DNA of 64,000 nt from Halobacillus litoralis. GTDB lineage: Bacteria; Bacillota; Bacilli; Bacillales; Halobacillaceae. The notes under the pieces were generated by a model that was given only the letters and a program-made list of their open reading frames with translations, did no database searches and was not told the origin of the DNA. Position 1 is the first letter of the stretch, and each line of letters begins with the position of its first letter. The position numbers and the translations under genes were made by a program. The stretch lies in the NCBI RefSeq assembly GCF_009856415.1, contig NZ_WMEZ01000002.1, positions 744,001 to 808,000 of the forward strand, given 5' to 3'. Below are positions 31,226 to 39,815 of this stretch, piece after piece.

Positions 31226-32029
31226 TTAATCATTGATTACTCTATGAGCGGCGTGGTAGGTGGAGCCTATGCCGCGGTCGAAAGATAAGGCGTGGCGGAT
31301 GGCACTTGTTACGAATGACTTCGCCCGTCTGACCGCTTCTTCGACAGAATATCCATTGGCAAGTTCTGCCGTAATGGCAGCGGAATACGTACACCCTGCC
31401 CCACTCGTATGAATGGTCTCCACTCTTTCGGTTTCAAGTTCGGTGATACTTGATCCATCATAAAGCATGTCGACCGCCGGGTATCCTTTTAAGCTCCCTC
31501 CTTTTACAAGAACATACTCTGCCCCCAGGTGATACAGGTCCCTTGCCACGACTTTCATATCTTCAGGAGTTTCAGGAACCTCACATTGAAGCATCCTTGC
31601 TGCTTCATGTAAATTAGGGGTGACGACTTTTGCCAGAGGAACAAGTTCTTGTGTCAGGGTTTCAATCGCCTCATCTTTTAATAACTGAGACCCCATCTTC
31701 CCAATCATTACAGGATCCACCACTACATTCGTGACTTCAGACGCTTTAATCAGACCAGCCACTTTTTTTATAATATCCTCGGTGAACAACATGCCTGTTT
31801 TAAGAGCATCGACTCCGACATGTTCGAATGAAGCATAGATTTGGGCTTCTATGGCATCCATTGGCTGCGTGAAAATCCCTCTTTCTGTTTGTTTATTATT
31901 CGCTACAATAGCTGTAACAGCACTCATTCCATATACATTGAATTCTTGGAACGTCTTAAGATCTGCTTGAATGCCGGCACTTCCCTGTGCAGCTGAACCG
32001 GCGATTGTTAAAACTTTTGGTATACTCAT
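31226..32029 (-). CDS. pdxK: Pyridoxal/hydroxymethylpyrimidine kinase (PdxK/ThiD-like)
   Basis: 267 residues, ribokinase fold. N-terminal IAGSAAQGSAGIQADLKTFQE is the ThiD/PdxK signature; the catalytic loop reads TSGAGCTYSAAITAELANG, where Cys replaces the Asp of ordinary ribokinases. This Cys form with SAA and TAELA is that of B. subtilis PdxK, a pyridoxal kinase that also accepts hydroxymethylpyrimidine. No thiamine genes or TPP riboswitch are near, which favours vitamin B6 salvage, but ThiD activity is possible. No classical terminator; the 3' end meets fold-back repeat B. Confidence 0.8.
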   Translation of the reverse strand: MSIPKVLTIAGSAAQGSAGIQADLKTFQEFNVYGMSAVTAIVANNKQTERGIFTQPMDAIEAQIYASFEHVGVDALKTGMLFTEDIIKKVAGLIKASEVTNVVVDPVMIGKMGSQLLKDEAIETLTQELVPLAKVVTPNLHEAARMLQCEVPETPEDMKVVARDLYHLGAEYVLVKGGSLKGYPAVDMLYDGSSITELETERVETIHTSGAGCTYSAAITAELANGYSVEEAVRRAKSFVTSAIRHALSFDRGIGSTYHAAHRVIND

Positions 32030-32137
32030 CCTGCTTGTCCCCTCTCTTTCATCTATAGAAATTGTATCAATTATAGAAACATGCTTCTATTCAAAAAGCC
32101 TTTTCATCTTGTAAAATTTAAGTAAGGAGGCCGATTT

Positions 32138-32449
32138 ATGCAGCCATTCACTCAACGTATCATTCAAATCATCCATAGTATTCCAAAAGGACGTGTCATG
32201 TCATACGGGCAAATTGCGGCATGTGCTGGGAACCCCCGAGCAGCAAGACAAGTGGCCCGTGCGCTTCACAGTATGAGTGATAAACACGACCTTCCCTGGC
32301 ATCGTGTCGTCAATGCCAAAGGGGAGATTGCTGTGAAGGATCCTTCTAGACAACGAAAGCTCTTAGAAATGGATGGCGTTGTAGTCATTCATGATAAAAT
32401 ATCAATGAGAGAATACCAACACGATGATCCACTCTGTTTTGAAGAATAG
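32138..32449 (+). CDS. Alkyltransferase-like DNA repair protein (ATL)
   Basis: 103 residues, equal to the C-terminal DNA-binding domain of O6-methylguanine methyltransferase. The helix-turn-helix RAARQVARALHS with Arg finger is present, but the active site reads PWHR (53-56) with Trp54 in place of the alkyl-accepting Cys. Such ATL proteins bind O6-alkylguanine without repairing it and hand the lesion to nucleotide excision repair. It is 44 bp before a Cas4-like nuclease gene in the same direction, so they are probably co-transcribed. AAGGAGG precedes the ATG. Confidence 0.9.
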   Translation: MQPFTQRIIQIIHSIPKGRVMSYGQIAACAGNPRAARQVARALHSMSDKHDLPWHRVVNAKGEIAVKDPSRQRKLLEMDGVVVIHDKISMREYQHDDPLCFEE

Positions 32450-32493
32450 AAATGGAAACATTAAATCTATGAAACTAACGAAGGATGTTACTC

Positions 32494-33432
32494 ATGTTCG
32501 AAGTGAAACCCTACCCGGAATTATCCTGGTCTCTGTCCAGGCATAAAACGATGTTATCCTGCCTAAGGAAATATGCGTACGATTATTATGTATCCCATAA
32601 TGGATGGCTCCGTTCGGCCGATACTTTGGCCAAACAAGCGTACCGATTGAAAAAAATGACCAACTTGGAAATGCACTTCGGAAGTGTGGTCCACGATTTG
32701 ATCTATCAGACCATTCAATGCGTATTGAAGAACCAACCGGTCATGACTGAACAAGATTTCATGGATGAAGTCCGCCATCATTTGAACCGCGGGTTTATCG
32801 AATCTACGAAGAAAGAACATTTATGGATGAACAGGCCGAAGCATTATACGATGCTTCACGAAATTTATTACAGTCAGACAGACACTCTGCCAGAAGCCAA
32901 AGTGCGCAAAATTACCGATCGCCTACAGAAAACGGTCTCTAATTTTTATTCAAGTAAAACCTTTACAGATGTGCAGAACAAGGAACAAATGAAGTTCATG
33001 GAATCTGAAACTTTCCGTTTCCTCAAAACGGATGAAGCCAAAGTTTATATTGTGATGGACCTTGTGTACAAAGATCTCGATCATGACAAGTGGATTATTG
33101 TCGATTGGAAAACGGGAAAAGCATCCGATGAGGACCGGAACCAACTTGCCCTTTATGCCCTTTATTTGCAAAACAAGCACGAAATTGAATCCCTTGACGA
33201 TATCATCATTCGAAACGAATATTTAGTTGATGGTACACATGTCGAACATCAATTAACAGAGCAGGACCTGATCAATGTCCAACATCTGTACCAGATCAGT
33301 ATGGAGCAGATGAAACTCTATTTAGAAGATGCAGTGAAAAATGAACCCCTCCCTATCGATCAATTCCCTATGCAGGATGACCCCAGGGTCTGTGCACGTT
33401 GTAACTACCAGGAGCTTTGCTTCCCTTCTTGA
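32494..33432 (+). CDS. Cas4/AddB-like PD-(D/E)XK nuclease with iron-sulfur cysteines
   Basis: 312 residues from the ATG at 32494 (AAGGA eight bases upstream; the ATG at 32485 is within the site). The nuclease core is IVMDLVYKD, then WIIVDWKTGKA (Asp-x-Lys), followed by the QxxxY helix NQLALYALYL. C23 and the C-terminal trio C300, C303, C309 (CARCNYQELC) are spaced as in the 4Fe-4S nucleases Cas4 and AddB. There is no CRISPR locus or helicase domain with it. Preceded by the ATL gene, it may act in alkylation repair; that role is inference. Confidence 0.83.
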   Translation: MFEVKPYPELSWSLSRHKTMLSCLRKYAYDYYVSHNGWLRSADTLAKQAYRLKKMTNLEMHFGSVVHDLIYQTIQCVLKNQPVMTEQDFMDEVRHHLNRGFIESTKKEHLWMNRPKHYTMLHEIYYSQTDTLPEAKVRKITDRLQKTVSNFYSSKTFTDVQNKEQMKFMESETFRFLKTDEAKVYIVMDLVYKDLDHDKWIIVDWKTGKASDEDRNQLALYALYLQNKHEIESLDDIIIRNEYLVDGTHVEHQLTEQDLINVQHLYQISMEQMKLYLEDAVKNEPLPIDQFPMQDDPRVCARCNYQELCFPS

Positions 33433-33516
33433 TGGCAGGTCCGTATGTTTACCAAATACGGAAACGGGCTAAATAAGTATTGTAAACTTATTAACCAGAA
33501 GGAGTCGTGATTATAG

Positions 33517-34152
33517 ATGAAAGTACTCGTAGCAGGAGCAAACGGAGATACAGGACGACTACTTATTCAAAACTTAAAAGCTGATGGTCACGAGCCGTTC
33601 GGCATGGTACGGAAAGAAGAACAAAAAGGGACGATTGAGAAGTTAGGTGGTACCCCCGTACTGGCAGATCTGACAAAAGATGTCGGTTATGCGATCAAAG
33701 GAATGGACGCTGTCATGTTTGCTGCTGGATCAGGCTCAAGCACAGGTGCTGAGCAAACAGAAGCCGTGGATCGTGACGGAGCCATCAACCTTGCGAAAGC
33801 AACAGAAAACCTCGGCATTAAGAAATTCATTATGTTAAGCGGCATGGGGGCTGGAGATCCAGAACGAGGCCCTGAAGAATTGAAGCATTACCTTGAAATG
33901 AAAGGGGAAGCAGATGACTTCCTGAAGTCCACCGAGCTTGATTACACCATCGTACGCCCAGGCGGTTTGACGAACGATGAAGGGACCAGCAAAATACAAG
34001 TCGGCGAAACTGTTGAAAGAGGGACAATTCCTCGCGCAGACGTAGCTAAGACAATGATTGCATCCCTGCAGGAACCAAACGCTTACCATAAAACATTTGA
34101 GATGATTTCAGGAGATACTCAAATCGAAGAAGCCCTGAAGACACTATCATGA
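33517..34152 (+). CDS. yhfK: YhfK-like NAD(P)-binding atypical SDR
   Basis: 211 residues. Rossmann motif GANGDTG at residues 7-13, VMFAAGSGS in strand four, and SGMGAGDPERGP near the usual active site, without the YxxxK pair of classical reductases. NAD(P)H-binding (PF13460-type) family, as B. subtilis YhfK. The substrate is unknown; relatives act as oxidoreductases or redox-linked regulators. AAGGAG precedes the ATG, and a terminator follows at 34160. Confidence 0.82.
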   Translation: MKVLVAGANGDTGRLLIQNLKADGHEPFGMVRKEEQKGTIEKLGGTPVLADLTKDVGYAIKGMDAVMFAAGSGSSTGAEQTEAVDRDGAINLAKATENLGIKKFIMLSGMGAGDPERGPEELKHYLEMKGEADDFLKSTELDYTIVRPGGLTNDEGTSKIQVGETVERGTIPRADVAKTMIASLQEPNAYHKTFEMISGDTQIEEALKTLS

Positions 34153-34159
34153 TCAGACT

Positions 34160-34189
34160 GCTCAACCACCTCAAGTGGTTGAGCTTTTT
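34160..34189 (+). terminator. Terminator of yhfK-like gene
   Basis: Stem GCTCAACCAC / GTGGTTGAGC with a short loop, then five Ts. Confidence 0.85.
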
Positions 34190-34261
34190 ACATATCCCTC
34201 TCCCTTACACTCCTATAAAACCCTCAAAAGGAAATTATATACATTGAACATGAAGGTATTT

Positions 34262-34303
34262 TGCTATAATGTAAGTAATTGGCGCTTTAAAGGAGTAGTG
34301 AAT
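34262..34303 (+). promoter_or_regulatory. Extended -10 promoter of second RRNPP-type regulator
   Basis: TGCTATAAT (34262-34270) is a perfect extended -10; TTGAAC 15 bases upstream is a suboptimal -35. AAAGGAG (34289-34295) is the ribosome site for the ATG at 34304. Confidence 0.55.
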
Positions 34304-35566
34304 ATGAAAGGTTCGTTAATTAAACAACACCGCAAATTCAAGAATTTAACATTAGAAGATCTTGCATCCGGTATTTGCTCCGTATCCTACTTGAGTAAAA
34401 TTGAGCATGATATCATTAGTGCCAGCGATGATATATACCGTCTTCTTGGAGAAAGACTGAACATTAAGCTAACCGACATCAACGAAGAGTTTGATGAACA
34501 GATTCATAACGCCCTCCTTGAATGGAATTATGCTGCACAAATGAGAGACTTTCCTCTAATGGATGAATTATATGAAAAATGTAAAACATCTTTAGAAGAC
34601 AACCAAAACATTGAACTCGTTAATTTATATCAAATTATAGAAGTACGTCACATCATGACTAAAGAAAGAAAACCCATTGATGAGAAAAAACTGAAAGAAA
34701 TTCGTACAACTTATGAAGGTGCAACAAACGAATATAAATTTTTCTTCCACAAAATAGTAGGAGTTCATCACCTGTTCTTAGGAGAATTACCTCAAGCTTT
34801 GCACCATTTCAATGATACTGAGAAACTAATGAAAAAATTACCAATAGACGATGGTGAAGTCTACATGCATTTAGCTCTCACTTATTCAAAGTCAAGAGCA
34901 TATGTCGAGTCTACCCATTATGCTTTCCGTGCATTAGATCTATATAAATCTACATTGCATTATTCACGGATGGTCGATTCCTATATCATTATCGCCATCA
35001 ATTATAATTCATTAGGCGCCTTGCAAATTGCTGAAGAATATTTGTTGAAAGTTTTAAGGATAGCAAAATACCATCTTCCCATCCATGAAACCCGCCGAAT
35101 ATACCACAACCTTGGAAGTAATTATATCAACCAAGAAAAATACGACCAAGCATACCATTACCTCCAAAAAGCATATGACATCGAAACAGAGGAAACTCCC
35201 TTCAAAGCAGCTACCATATATATGCTTGCATTGGCTAGCTTCCATAATAGGGAAAAACAATTGTGTGAGGAGTATATTCACCAGGGAGAAAAGATAGCCG
35301 AAGAAAATAATTACCTTAAATATAAGCATAAGTTTTATATTTTAAAGTACATGCTTAATGAAAAAACCCTAAATGAGGAGTTTATTAAAAAACTAGAAGA
35401 CATAATTATTCCTGATTTCAGAAGGCTTAATGAATATAAAGATTACAAAGAATTTACAGAAATGCTAGGAAATCTATTTTATGAAAAACGTATGTACAAA
35501 AAGGCTGCTATGTATTACAAAGAATCAAATAATTATCGTGATACTCAAAAGAAAGATCTTCTGTAG
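34304..35566 (+). CDS. Second RRNPP-type HTH-TPR regulator, no adjacent peptide gene
   Basis: 420 residues from the ATG at 34304. N-terminal helix-turn-helix (LTLEDLASG, then SYLSKIEHD) and a long run of TPR helices (YHNLGSNYINQEKYDQAYHYL). Same architecture as the regulator at 17871, but the sequences differ widely outside the HTH. The stop codon is followed at once by a terminator, leaving no room for a pheromone gene downstream. It may respond to a peptide made elsewhere, including the one at 19148, or to none. A/T-rich compared with flanking genes. Confidence 0.78.
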   Translation: MKGSLIKQHRKFKNLTLEDLASGICSVSYLSKIEHDIISASDDIYRLLGERLNIKLTDINEEFDEQIHNALLEWNYAAQMRDFPLMDELYEKCKTSLEDNQNIELVNLYQIIEVRHIMTKERKPIDEKKLKEIRTTYEGATNEYKFFFHKIVGVHHLFLGELPQALHHFNDTEKLMKKLPIDDGEVYMHLALTYSKSRAYVESTHYAFRALDLYKSTLHYSRMVDSYIIIAINYNSLGALQIAEEYLLKVLRIAKYHLPIHETRRIYHNLGSNYINQEKYDQAYHYLQKAYDIETEETPFKAATIYMLALASFHNREKQLCEEYIHQGEKIAEENNYLKYKHKFYILKYMLNEKTLNEEFIKKLEDIIIPDFRRLNEYKDYKEFTEMLGNLFYEKRMYKKAAMYYKESNNYRDTQKKDLL

Positions 35567-35604
35567 AAAAAAAGGTCGGAGGGCACATGCCTCCGACCTT
35601 TTTT
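35567..35604. terminator. Bidirectional terminator, RRNPP-type regulator/exonuclease
   Basis: Stem AAAAGGTCGGAGG / CCTCCGACCTTTT with a seven-base loop, A/T runs on both sides. Confidence 0.92.
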
Positions 35605-36478
35605 ACATTCGTACAATATTTTTCTCCCAATTTTTAAATTCAAGCTCATCAAACTTGGCGCTCATCTTTTCATCATTAATATAAAACAGAGCTTCTTCTA
35701 ATGAACAGTCCACATCCGCTTCACAATGGATAGCAGCAAGCTTTCTGGATAGATGCAGCATATCCAAGTTGTCTTCAATCTTCGTACGCTGCCCCTTCGT
35801 CAGTTCTTCGATATTCTCCAGGATTCCTTCGATGGATCCGTATTTAAGGAGAAGCTTCAGAGCGGTTTTCTCTCCGATTCCTTTTACACCAGGGTAGTTA
35901 TCACTTGAATCCCCCATGAGAGCCTTCAAATCAATCATTTGCTGTGGCGTAATTCCTTTTTCTTCTGTAAAGGATTCCTCTTGATACTCTGCATAATTGC
36001 CATACCCTTTCTTCAATAACACGACATGCACATTGGGTTGCAACAATTGTAGAAGGTCCTGATCTCCCGTTAACAGGAAGACTTGAGAATGTTCACTGTA
36101 CGCTCGACTCAGCGTTCCCATGCAATCATCCGCTTCATAACCGACTTGCCCAACATTAGGAATATCGAGAGACTCTACAACTTCTTTGGCTAAATCAAAT
36201 TGTGGAATCAATTCTTCTGGAGGAGCTCCCCGATTCGCTTTGTAGTCGGGAAAAAGATCATTACGGAACGTCTTACTTCCCATATCCCAGCAGCAAATCA
36301 CGTGTGTGGGCTGGTAGGTTTCTATTGCCGTGAACATGTGTTTCATCATGCCATAGACCCCATTGGTCGGCATACCTTTGCTGTTGATCATATAATAATT
36401 GCTCATAGCTGTCGCATAAAACGCACGGAAAAGCAACGCCATGCCGTCTACGAGCATCACTCGATTCGTTGTTGTCAT
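35603..36478 (-). CDS. ypcP: YpcP-like 5'-3' exonuclease (FEN family)
   Basis: 291 residues, homologous to the N-terminal exonuclease domain of DNA polymerase I. Acidic metal-binding clusters: VMLVDGMALLFR, EADDCMGTL, LTGDQDLLQLL and LMGDSSDNYPGVKGIGEKTA, the last including the helix-hairpin-helix that grips DNA. It removes RNA primers or flaps during replication and repair; B. subtilis YpcP does this alongside PolA. AAAGGAG precedes the ATG. Confidence 0.9.
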   Translation of the reverse strand: MTTTNRVMLVDGMALLFRAFYATAMSNYYMINSKGMPTNGVYGMMKHMFTAIETYQPTHVICCWDMGSKTFRNDLFPDYKANRGAPPEELIPQFDLAKEVVESLDIPNVGQVGYEADDCMGTLSRAYSEHSQVFLLTGDQDLLQLLQPNVHVVLLKKGYGNYAEYQEESFTEEKGITPQQMIDLKALMGDSSDNYPGVKGIGEKTALKLLLKYGSIEGILENIEELTKGQRTKIEDNLDMLHLSRKLAAIHCEADVDCSLEEALFYINDEKMSAKFDELEFKNWEKNIVRM

Positions 36479-36570
36479 TATTTACTAACTCCTTTTGCCT
36501 ATGAATAGTTCCATTATAACAATCTTTCTCCTGTGTTCGTACTAGAAATTTTCACATATTTGTCTGTAAA

Positions 36571-36647
36571 TTGACAATATTCTGTACAAGTGATAATTTA
36601 AAAAGTAAGCGCGCCTACTTACATAAAACTTTTTGTAAGCGGTTGCA
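36571..36647 (+). promoter_or_regulatory. Aldehyde dehydrogenase promoter region with cre site and palindrome
   Basis: TTGACA at 36571-36576 with TAATTT 17 bases later. Downstream, AAGTAAGCGCGCCTACTT (36603-36620) is an 18-bp palindrome with one mismatched pair, a candidate operator. TTGTAAGCGGTTGCA (36633-36647) fits every position of the CcpA cre consensus and lies downstream of the promoter, where it would block transcription when preferred sugars are present. Confidence 0.72.
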
Positions 36648-36675
36648 TAAGTAAATTACTAGGAGGATGTTTTTT

Positions 36676-38196
36676 ATGGTATATGCTTTTCCTAATACAA
36701 AAGGATCTAAAGTTCAGTTCAAGAAACGTTATGACAACTTCATTGGCGGTGAATGGACAGCGCCTGTCAAAGGACAATACTTCGATAATGTCACCCCTGT
36801 AACAGGACAAACGTTTTGTCAGGTTGCACGTTCGACGGAGGAGGATATCGAGCTTGCCCTTGATGCCGCACACCAAGCGAAGGATGCCTGGGGAAAAGCA
36901 TCCGTGACGGAACGTTCTTTGGTTCTTAACCGCATTGCAGACCGTATGGAGGAAAACCTCGAAAGTTTGGCTATTGCGGAAACGTGGGAGAACGGAAAAG
37001 CTGTCCGTGAAACTTTGAACGCTGACCTTCCCCTTGCTGTTGATCACTTCCGTTATTTCGCTTCGGTGATTCGTTCTCAAGAAGGATCCATCGGTGAAAT
37101 TGATAACGATACAATCGCCTATCATTTCCAAGAGCCACTAGGAGTCGTCGGTCAAATTATTCCATGGAACTTCCCACTGTTGATGGCGACATGGAAAATA
37201 GCTCCCGCTCTCGCTGCTGGGAACGCGATTGTCCTGAAGCCTGCGGAACAGACACCAGCATCCATCATGTACCTGCTGGAACTAATTGAAGATTTGTTGC
37301 CTGCAGGGGTATTGAATGTCGTCAACGGTTACGGTTTAGAAGCTGGGAAACCGTTAGCTCAAAGCCCTCGCATTAGTAAAATCGCTTTTACTGGGGAAAC
37401 AACGACCGGACGAATGATCATGCAATATGCCTCTCAAAACATCATTCCTGTCACCCTGGAGCTTGGTGGGAAATCACCGAACATCATATTTGAAGATGTC
37501 ATGCGTGAAGATGACGATTTCTTAGATAAAACGATCGAAGGAATGGTCATGTTTGCTCTGAACCAGGGTGAAGTATGTACATGTCCTTCTCGTGCCCTCA
37601 TTCAGGAGTCCATCTATGACGAGTTTATGGAACGGGCTATCAAACGCGTCAAAGAAATCAAGACAGGGAATCCGCTTGACCCTGAAGTGATGATGGGTGC
37701 TCAAGCTTCCTCTGAACAACTGGAGAAAATCTTGTCTTACCTTGAAGTCGGTAAAGAAGAAGGAGCCGAGTGCCTCACTGGAGGAGCACGCAATCAAATG
37801 GAAGGTGACTTCAAAGAAGGATACTACGTGCAGCCGACCGTATTTAAAGGCGATAACAGCATGAGAATTTTCCAGGAAGAAATCTTCGGTCCAGTCCTAT
37901 CTGTAACGACATTCAAAGATAAAGAAGAAGCGATGAAGCTCGCCAATGACACGCTTTATGGCTTGGGGGCTGGTGTGTGGACACGTGATATGAATACAGC
38001 CTACCGTTTTGGTCGCGGAATCGAAGCCGGTCGTGTTTGGACCAACTGTTACCACGCCTACCCTGCTCATGCAGCCTTCGGCGGATATAAAATGTCCGGT
38101 GTCGGAAGAGAAAACCATAAGATGATGCTCAGCCATTATCAACAAACGAAAAATATGCTCGTCAGCTACAGCCCGCAGAAGCTTGGATTCTTTTAA
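36676..38196 (+). CDS. NAD-dependent aldehyde dehydrogenase (ExaC/AcoD-like)
   Basis: 506 residues from the ATG at 36676, nine bases after AGGAGG; an ATG at 36667 touches that site. Family motifs: [13 protein letters not shown] (coenzyme-binding), FTGETTTGR, the catalytic base in LELGGKSPN and the nucleophile cysteine in [11 protein letters not shown]. The double-Cys loop is typical of acetaldehyde dehydrogenases used in ethanol or acetoin breakdown. It is followed 52 bp later by a DUF779 gene, a pairing common for this enzyme class. A perfect cre site upstream indicates carbon catabolite control. Confidence 0.88.
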   Translation: MVYAFPNTKGSKVQFKKRYDNFIGGEWTAPVKGQYFDNVTPVTGQTFCQVARSTEEDIELALDAAHQAKDAWGKASVTERSLVLNRIADRMEENLESLAIAETWENGKAVRETLNADLPLAVDHFRYFASVIRSQEGSIGEIDNDTIAYHFQEPLGVVGQIIPWNFPLLMATWKIAPALAAGNAIVLKPAEQTPASIMYLLELIEDLLPAGVLNVVNGYGLEAGKPLAQSPRISKIAFTGETTTGRMIMQYASQNIIPVTLELGGKSPNIIFEDVMREDDDFLDKTIEGMVMFALNQGEVCTCPSRALIQESIYDEFMERAIKRVKEIKTGNPLDPEVMMGAQASSEQLEKILSYLEVGKEEGAECLTGGARNQMEGDFKEGYYVQPTVFKGDNSMRIFQEEIFGPVLSVTTFKDKEEAMKLANDTLYGLGAGVWTRDMNTAYRFGRGIEAGRVWTNCYHAYPAHAAFGGYKMSGVGRENHKMMLSHYQQTKNMLVSYSPQKLGFF

Positions 38197-38248
38197 AAAA
38201 AGCGTGTGAAACTGCTTGATTTTCGGCACAACGAAAGGAGCTGAAAAG

Positions 38249-38617
38249 ATGGTTGAACGTGTAAAAGCAACAGACGCCGCTCTTGAGCTGATCGAGATGC
38301 TGAAAGAAAAGCACGGATCCCTTCTTTTTCACCAATCGGGTGGGTGCTGTGATGGCAGCTCGCCCATGTGCTATGAAGAAGGAGATCTTTTGATTGGCAG
38401 TCAAGATGTTTTACTTGGAAGAATCGGAGATACCCCTTTTTACATCAATAAAAAGCAGTATGATTACTGGAAGCATACACAGCTGATCATTGATGTCGTG
38501 GATGGACGCGGTGGAATGTTTTCACTGGAAGGTGTCGAAGGAAAAAGATTCCTCACTCGCTCGCGCGCGTTTACAGATGAAGAGTACAAAGAACTGAAGG
38601 AAACCATAGATTCATAA
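38249..38617 (+). CDS. DUF779 protein paired with aldehyde dehydrogenase
   Basis: 122 residues from the ATG at 38249 with AAAGGAG eight bases upstream. Conserved cysteines in QSGGCCDGSSPMC suggest metal or thiol chemistry, followed by the family's FYINKKQYDYWKHTQLIIDVVDGRGG. DUF779 proteins regularly accompany acetaldehyde dehydrogenases of the ExaC type; their biochemical role is not known. Same operon as the dehydrogenase. Confidence 0.85.
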   Translation: MVERVKATDAALELIEMLKEKHGSLLFHQSGGCCDGSSPMCYEEGDLLIGSQDVLLGRIGDTPFYINKKQYDYWKHTQLIIDVVDGRGGMFSLEGVEGKRFLTRSRAFTDEEYKELKETIDS

Positions 38618-38620
38618 AAA

Positions 38621-38652
38621 GGAAACGTCCAGGATAAGTCCTGGGCGTTTCT
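38621..38652. terminator. Terminator, DUF779 gene and convergent small gene
   Basis: Stem GAAACGTCCAGGA / TCCTGGGCGTTTC with a four-base loop. Confidence 0.85.
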
Positions 38653-38658
38653 TACTCT

Positions 38659-38934
38659 TTAACCAAGGTTTTTCTCTATGGTTTGGTGATCCCAATAAGC
38701 CAGATTTCCTTTGACCTCTAAAATGAGCTCATTTTCTTCAATCCCGCCTCCATTTAATGAACCCCTTTTTCTTACTACGTTCCTTTTCAGATCAATGAAT
38801 AACTGTATAAGCACCTGTTGTTTTTCCATGTCGATGATGTTGACCTCTCCATAGTGAGCCGTAGAATCGATTTTTACATAATCATATTTTAGCGATAAGG
38901 CTAACGATGCCCGTGACGTCCAATTCTCCTTCAT
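38659..38934 (-). CDS. Small hypothetical protein, 91 residues
   Basis: Soluble, mixed alpha/beta composition, with no signal peptide, membrane helix or recognizable motif. The ATG at 38934 has GGGGAGAGG upstream, and the terminator at 38621 serves it, so it is probably a real gene. It follows the acetyltransferase gene by 44 bp in the same direction and may share its transcript. I do not recognize the family. Confidence 0.55.
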   Translation of the reverse strand: MKENWTSRASLALSLKYDYVKIDSTAHYGEVNIIDMEKQQVLIQLFIDLKRNVVRKRGSLNGGGIEENELILEVKGNLAYWDHQTIEKNLG

Positions 38935-38978
38935 GGAATACCTCTCCCCTTATCCTGTACCGAAAGTGTCTTCTACGA

Positions 38979-39713
38979 TTACTTTGAGTATTTGTACACC
39001 CGTACTTTTTCTGTCATTGTACAACCGCAGTTCTCAAAAACTTTCAACATCGGCTTGTTATGGACGCTTGTTGCCCCCACACTATAGGACGCATGGAAAC
39101 GGTTTTTAAGGACGTTCAACCCCTCCTTATATAAGGCCGTTGCTTTGTTCTTTCCTCGTTCTTCCGGAACCAAACCAAAGTAAAAAATTCTCCCTTCCTC
39201 CTTTGTTCCTGGTTCAATATGTGGCATGATCACTCCTATAGGGATACCATTTTCATAAGCCGTCAAACAGGTATCCACATAGCCTGGTCCCAATTCTTTT
39301 TTGACGGTCTTCATTTGTTCGTCCATATTTAAAGATTGTGGAGCGTTCAAGGACCCTTCCATCGACCTGCGCCATGTTTCTTTGAAAACGACTTCCTCTT
39401 CCTGTCTGAGCGATGTGCATTCAAAAGTTCGTGCTTCCTCATTCACCATACCTATCTCGTCTAAACCACAACGGACAAAATAAACGTCATCATGGTGTTT
39501 GAATCCAAGACCTTTTATGTATTGGGTTGTTTCTTCTTTAAAGGTGGAGGAAACAAGGATTGTCCGGTTTTTCACTCCATCATACTTTGGATCTCTTACA
39601 AATTTAAGAGCCAGTGATTGCATTTCTTCATTTGTGAGATCCCGTGTCTCTTCAATGGTTACGAAATTTTCTCCTTCAACGAATTTTACCTTTTCATAAA
39701 GTCTACCCATCAT
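38979..39713 (-). CDS. GNAT family N-acetyltransferase
   Basis: 244 residues. The acetyl-CoA loop is GLVPEERGKNKATALY (about 184-199, R-G-K-N-K-A pattern), followed by TSVHNKPMLKVFENCGC, the usual last helix and strand. The N-terminal half is a diverged second GNAT-like domain. The substrate is unknown. GGGAGG precedes the ATG. Possibly co-transcribed with the 91-residue gene. Confidence 0.78.
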   Translation of the reverse strand: MMGRLYEKVKFVEGENFVTIEETRDLTNEEMQSLALKFVRDPKYDGVKNRTILVSSTFKEETTQYIKGLGFKHHDDVYFVRCGLDEIGMVNEEARTFECTSLRQEEEVVFKETWRRSMEGSLNAPQSLNMDEQMKTVKKELGPGYVDTCLTAYENGIPIGVIMPHIEPGTKEEGRIFYFGLVPEERGKNKATALYKEGLNVLKNRFHASYSVGATSVHNKPMLKVFENCGCTMTEKVRVYKYSK

Positions 39714-39815
39714 TCTTCCGCCTCCCTTTCATCTATCGTACCTTACATTTTCAAACATATCATTTCCCAATAAAGGAATGGACCCGTTATGATACAAGCA
39801 AGGAGAGTGATAAAA

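Noticed and set aside
32494-33432. CRISPR-associated Cas4
   Set aside because: The fold and cysteines match, but there is no repeat-spacer array or other cas gene in the window.
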